64,000 nt of DNA, from the NCBI RefSeq assembly GCF_008692035.1, contig NZ_VTFG01000006.1, forward strand, positions 1 to 64,000. The letters are read 5' to 3'. Positions 62,801-64,000 of this stretch are shown here, one piece after another. This DNA is from Pseudomonas marginalis. GTDB taxonomy: Bacteria; Pseudomonadota; Gammaproteobacteria; Pseudomonadales; Pseudomonadaceae. Position numbers and translations under genes: made by a program. The number at the start of each line of letters is the position of its first letter. Positions within the stretch are counted from its first letter, which is position 1. The notes below the pieces were generated by a model. It made no database searches, was not told the DNA's origin, and was given only the letters and a program-made list of their open reading frames with translations.

Positions 62801-63225
62801 AGTTGGGCATGCTGCCGAGGTTGGACCTGAATTTCGACCTGATGCCCGTGGACTTTCTGGCTCGCTTCATTGCGTTCCACTGCAATCGCTTTCAAGCCGA
62901 TAGAAGCGTATTCAACCTGCATAACCCACAACCACTGAGCTGGGAGCACTACCTGGATGCATTCAACCGGGCGGGCCACCGGTTCGAGCGGGTCAGTACT
63001 GCGCATTGGCAGCAGGCGCTGCGAACGGTAAGCCTGGACAATGCGATGTTTGGTGTCCTCGGGTTTTACCTTGATCGACTGGATGAAGATATCGGTGACA
63101 CATCGATGATCCTCCATGACAACGCGCAACGCGGCGTTCAGCAGATGGGTGAGCAATACCCCGAAAAAGACCCGGCACTGCTGAGTAAAGGCTGCAACTA
63201 CCTCAAGGCCATCGGCTTTCTTTGA
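59848..63225 (+). CDS. pvfC: PvfC/MgoA: NRPS module with thioester reductase
   Basis: This 1125-residue synthetase has an N-terminal extension of unknown role (about 1-165), an adenylation domain (about 170-630: LYTSGSTGQPKGV from 314, NLYGPTETTV near 448, YRSGDLAQWS), a carrier domain with FALGGHSILL (Ser697), and a reductase with TGANSFVG (773-780) and YNLSK (Tyr931, Lys935). It activates an amino acid, holds it on Ser697, and releases an aldehyde by NADPH reduction. Aligning by eye to GrsA, the pocket reads D-S-I-F-L-G-L-V-L, close to a leucine-type code. There is no condensation domain. Confidence 0.9.
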   Translation: MRCLTIGWCGTSKALGEIRPMLEQYGHVSGDEATDLWIEDGSLPLPDDVGETTCISLRLGIGPLSDGGLPALQVRAYDYGRRLFAVLDIAEEPSGNGQRLRRQATTALVDWVALLVSGFSRDPESLSTRAIATDWPDHGLHELEPLAFMHRFNRTANPALIQEAQVPVIERVQASLHLFADRPALNIAGHTVTYRQLHLQAMAIQLRLRPLLETLEAPPVIAVCLEKSVELYASILAVLGSGAVYLPLGPDQPTKRHRAMLENAGARVLLDAGQHPLRERFISLDVSTVEAHNANSASSLMHDRPCSDMPCMVLYTSGSTGQPKGVLLSQANLAHFTAWFGSCMTQDERSRVLQFSPLGFDSSLIEIFPALIAGAELIVPSEEQRRDPGQLLELLRRQRVTHAFLPPALLNILPPDPPLGVTHLLTGGDACEPHVIERLAGRCQLHNLYGPTETTVLITHRTFAPDDNNRNVGYPIANSQVLILDDDLQPVDEQVMGELYIVGPGVSLGYVNAPRQADSPFVELLVPGGQRLRAYRSGDLAQWSAAGIVLGGRRDDQVKIRGFRVDPREIEQCLRSSRLYRELAVVIDHESRICAFVAQPEPNATLVALQQHARQWLPDYMQPGFWVELPAIPHSDNGKVDRKGLLSRPFLPILQATPGAAHTPLQARLSDLWGELLGLPTSQLPIDESFFALGGHSILLSTLLLRVREQFGRSFALSHFIEVPTIRTLATLMEEGELPDASSVRAAVDAQREWEINPLQGDRAGNPHKVIVTGANSFVGVHIVEALLNAGATEVACLVRDLPGSPAMARFTQALRDYQLEHLDLSRVRVFAADVSLPRLGLACDAYDALAADFGTLVHNAARVNHVLDYASLARDNVDPIFECLRLCETRCKKVFNFVSTLSAASSISTTGHVLEAPAAATLPLYIRNGYNLSKWVAERILGRAIEQGAWVNIHRPGNISFNSHNGICQPQKNRLMLMLKGSLQLGMLPRLDLNFDLMPVDFLARFIAFHCNRFQADRSVFNLHNPQPLSWEHYLDAFNRAGHRFERVSTAHWQQALRTVSLDNAMFGVLGFYLDRLDEDIGDTSMILHDNAQRGVQQMGEQYPEKDPALLSKGCNYLKAIGFL

Positions 63226-63244
63226 ACCGCTTCAGGACAACTTC

Positions 63245-63709
63245 ATGAAACCGCTGCAACCCGATACGTTAATTCATAACCCGAACGGCCAGCCGATAGT
63301 GTCCTCTGTGGTGATCGACTGCCATGCCAATCGTCTATGGAACATGGTGGGGCAGTTTGCAGGCTTCGATGCGTTCATCCCTTCCTTGACGCATATCGAA
63401 ATGATCGGCACCGGAGTGGGCGCTTTACGCACGAAATTTTTCCGCGATGGCAACCGCGTCGTAGAACAACTCAATAGCCGGGATGAGCAAGCGATGCACA
63501 TGACCTGGACCACGATCTACAACACCCTGGGCGTGGCCAGGTTGTGGGCCGCAATCAAAGTGGAAGCGCTTGGAGCACACTGCTCCAAGGTAACCTGGAC
63601 CATCATTGCCGACCCCCTGGAGACGGCACAGGAAGGATTTGAACAGTTTGTACAAGGCTTCGCAGACAGCGCGCTGGACAATGTTCGCCGCTTGCTGGGT
63701 AAGCAGTAG
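63245..63709 (+). CDS. pvfD: PvfD/MgoD: SRPBCC (polyketide cyclase-like) protein
   Basis: This 154-residue protein has the SRPBCC/START-like fold of polyketide cyclases and dehydrases: an opening strand (VVIDCHANRLWNMVGQFAGF, about 19-38) and a C-terminal helix. It is the last gene of the pvf operon, 19 bases after pvfC, and its stop lies in a REP-like hairpin. The role in related clusters is unclear, though it is conserved there. Confidence 0.87.
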   Translation: MKPLQPDTLIHNPNGQPIVSSVVIDCHANRLWNMVGQFAGFDAFIPSLTHIEMIGTGVGALRTKFFRDGNRVVEQLNSRDEQAMHMTWTTIYNTLGVARLWAAIKVEALGAHCSKVTWTIIADPLETAQEGFEQFVQGFADSALDNVRRLLGKQ

Positions 63710-63731
63710 GAGCGAACCGGCTCGCTCCTAC
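63706..63731. repeat. Inverted repeat (REP-like) between convergent genes
   Basis: GTAGGAGCGA (63706-63715) and TCGCTCCTAC (63722-63731) are exact 10-base inverted copies around a 6-base loop. It overlaps the pvfD stop and faces the 3' end of the chemotaxis gene, so it may end transcription from both sides, though no T-run follows. The sequence belongs to the TAGGAGCGAGC REP family. Confidence 0.75.
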
Positions 63732-63747
63732 TCGTACACTCAGCGGC

Positions 63748-64000
63748 TCAGATCTTGAAGCTGTCGACCAGTTGCTTCAACCGATTGGCCTGTTGCGACA
63801 ACGCATCGCAGTCTTTCAGGGTTTCGTTGAGGTTGGTCACACCCTGCTGGTTCAGCAGGTTGATCTGGTTGATATCGACGTTGAGGGTTTCCACCACGGC
63901 AGTTTGCTCCTCGGTGGCCGCAGCGACGGACTGGTTCATGCCGTCGATCTCGACAATTCGCTGCGTTACGCTGACCAGGCGCTCACCGGCCTGGTTGGCC
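63748..64000 (-). CDS. Methyl-accepting chemotaxis protein, C-terminal part
   Basis: The reading frame runs from the window edge to a stop at 63748 and encodes the end of a chemoreceptor signalling domain: QRIVEIDGMNQSVAAATEEQ, then TLNVDINQINLLNQQGV and a C-terminal helix ending LVDSFKI. The rest of the gene, with sensor and membrane spans, lies beyond the right edge. It converges on the pvf cluster. Confidence 0.9.
   Translation of the reverse strand, partial: ANQAGERLVSVTQRIVEIDGMNQSVAAATEEQTAVVETLNVDINQINLLNQQGVTNLNETLKDCDALSQQANRLKQLVDSFKI

Overview
The window looks like chromosome of a Pseudomonas, most likely of the P. fluorescens group. The DNA is GC-rich. Two families of REP/REPIN palindromes (GTGGGAGGGGGC-TTGCCCCC type and TAGGAGCGAGC-TTGCTCGCG type) sit between genes, mostly at gene ends. 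The gene set (pga exopolysaccharide operon, CdiBA, FecIR-TonB receptor, pvf/mgo cluster) is typical of that group. No rRNA, tRNA, CRISPR array or insertion sequence was seen.

Layout. 0.2-4 kb: a LysE exporter, then an ECF sigma factor with a membrane anti-sigma-like partner and a YfbK-type von Willebrand lipoprotein. 4-8 kb: six small lipoprotein genes in two divergent groups, including a CsgG-DUF4810-DUF799 trio. 8-10.6 kb: a secreted protein, two RDD membrane proteins and a signal peptidase I. 10.6-21.9 kb: a two-partner secretion / contact-dependent inhibition locus (cdiB, an 8.3-kb cdiA ending in an HNH-type nuclease, a SUKH immunity gene, and two decayed SUKH relics). 22-28.7 kb: pgaABCD for poly-N-acetylglucosamine, followed by a YdgA-family protein.

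30.6-36.4 kb: a MarR-controlled FUSC/HlyD/OMF efflux operon with a clear palindromic operator. 36.7-39 kb: an AT-richer accessory patch with a frameshifted membrane protein, a Fic protein and DUF2789. 39-43.8 kb: a GT39 glycosyltransferase, a TPR-like periplasmic protein and DUF3142. 43.8-47.9 kb: an iron-uptake module (FecI sigma, FecR, TonB receptor with signalling domain) behind a Fur-like box. 47.9-52 kb: an EmrAB-OMF drug efflux operon. 52-57.8 kb: a LysR regulator, and a TauD-like dioxygenase plus NitT/TauT-type ABC transporter divergent from a GntR regulator, with a strong palindrome between them.

58.1-63.7 kb: a complete four-gene pvf (mgo) cluster: heme-oxygenase-like oxidase, AurF-type N-oxygenase, NRPS module ending in a thioester reductase, and a SRPBCC protein. 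Related clusters make diazeniumdiolate/pyrazine N-oxide signals from branched-chain amino acids. The window ends in the C-terminus of a methyl-accepting chemotaxis protein.

The most unusual material is the graveyard of immunity genes beside the cdiA toxin end, and the pvf cluster, whose diiron ligands are all readable and whose adenylation pocket suggests an aliphatic substrate.
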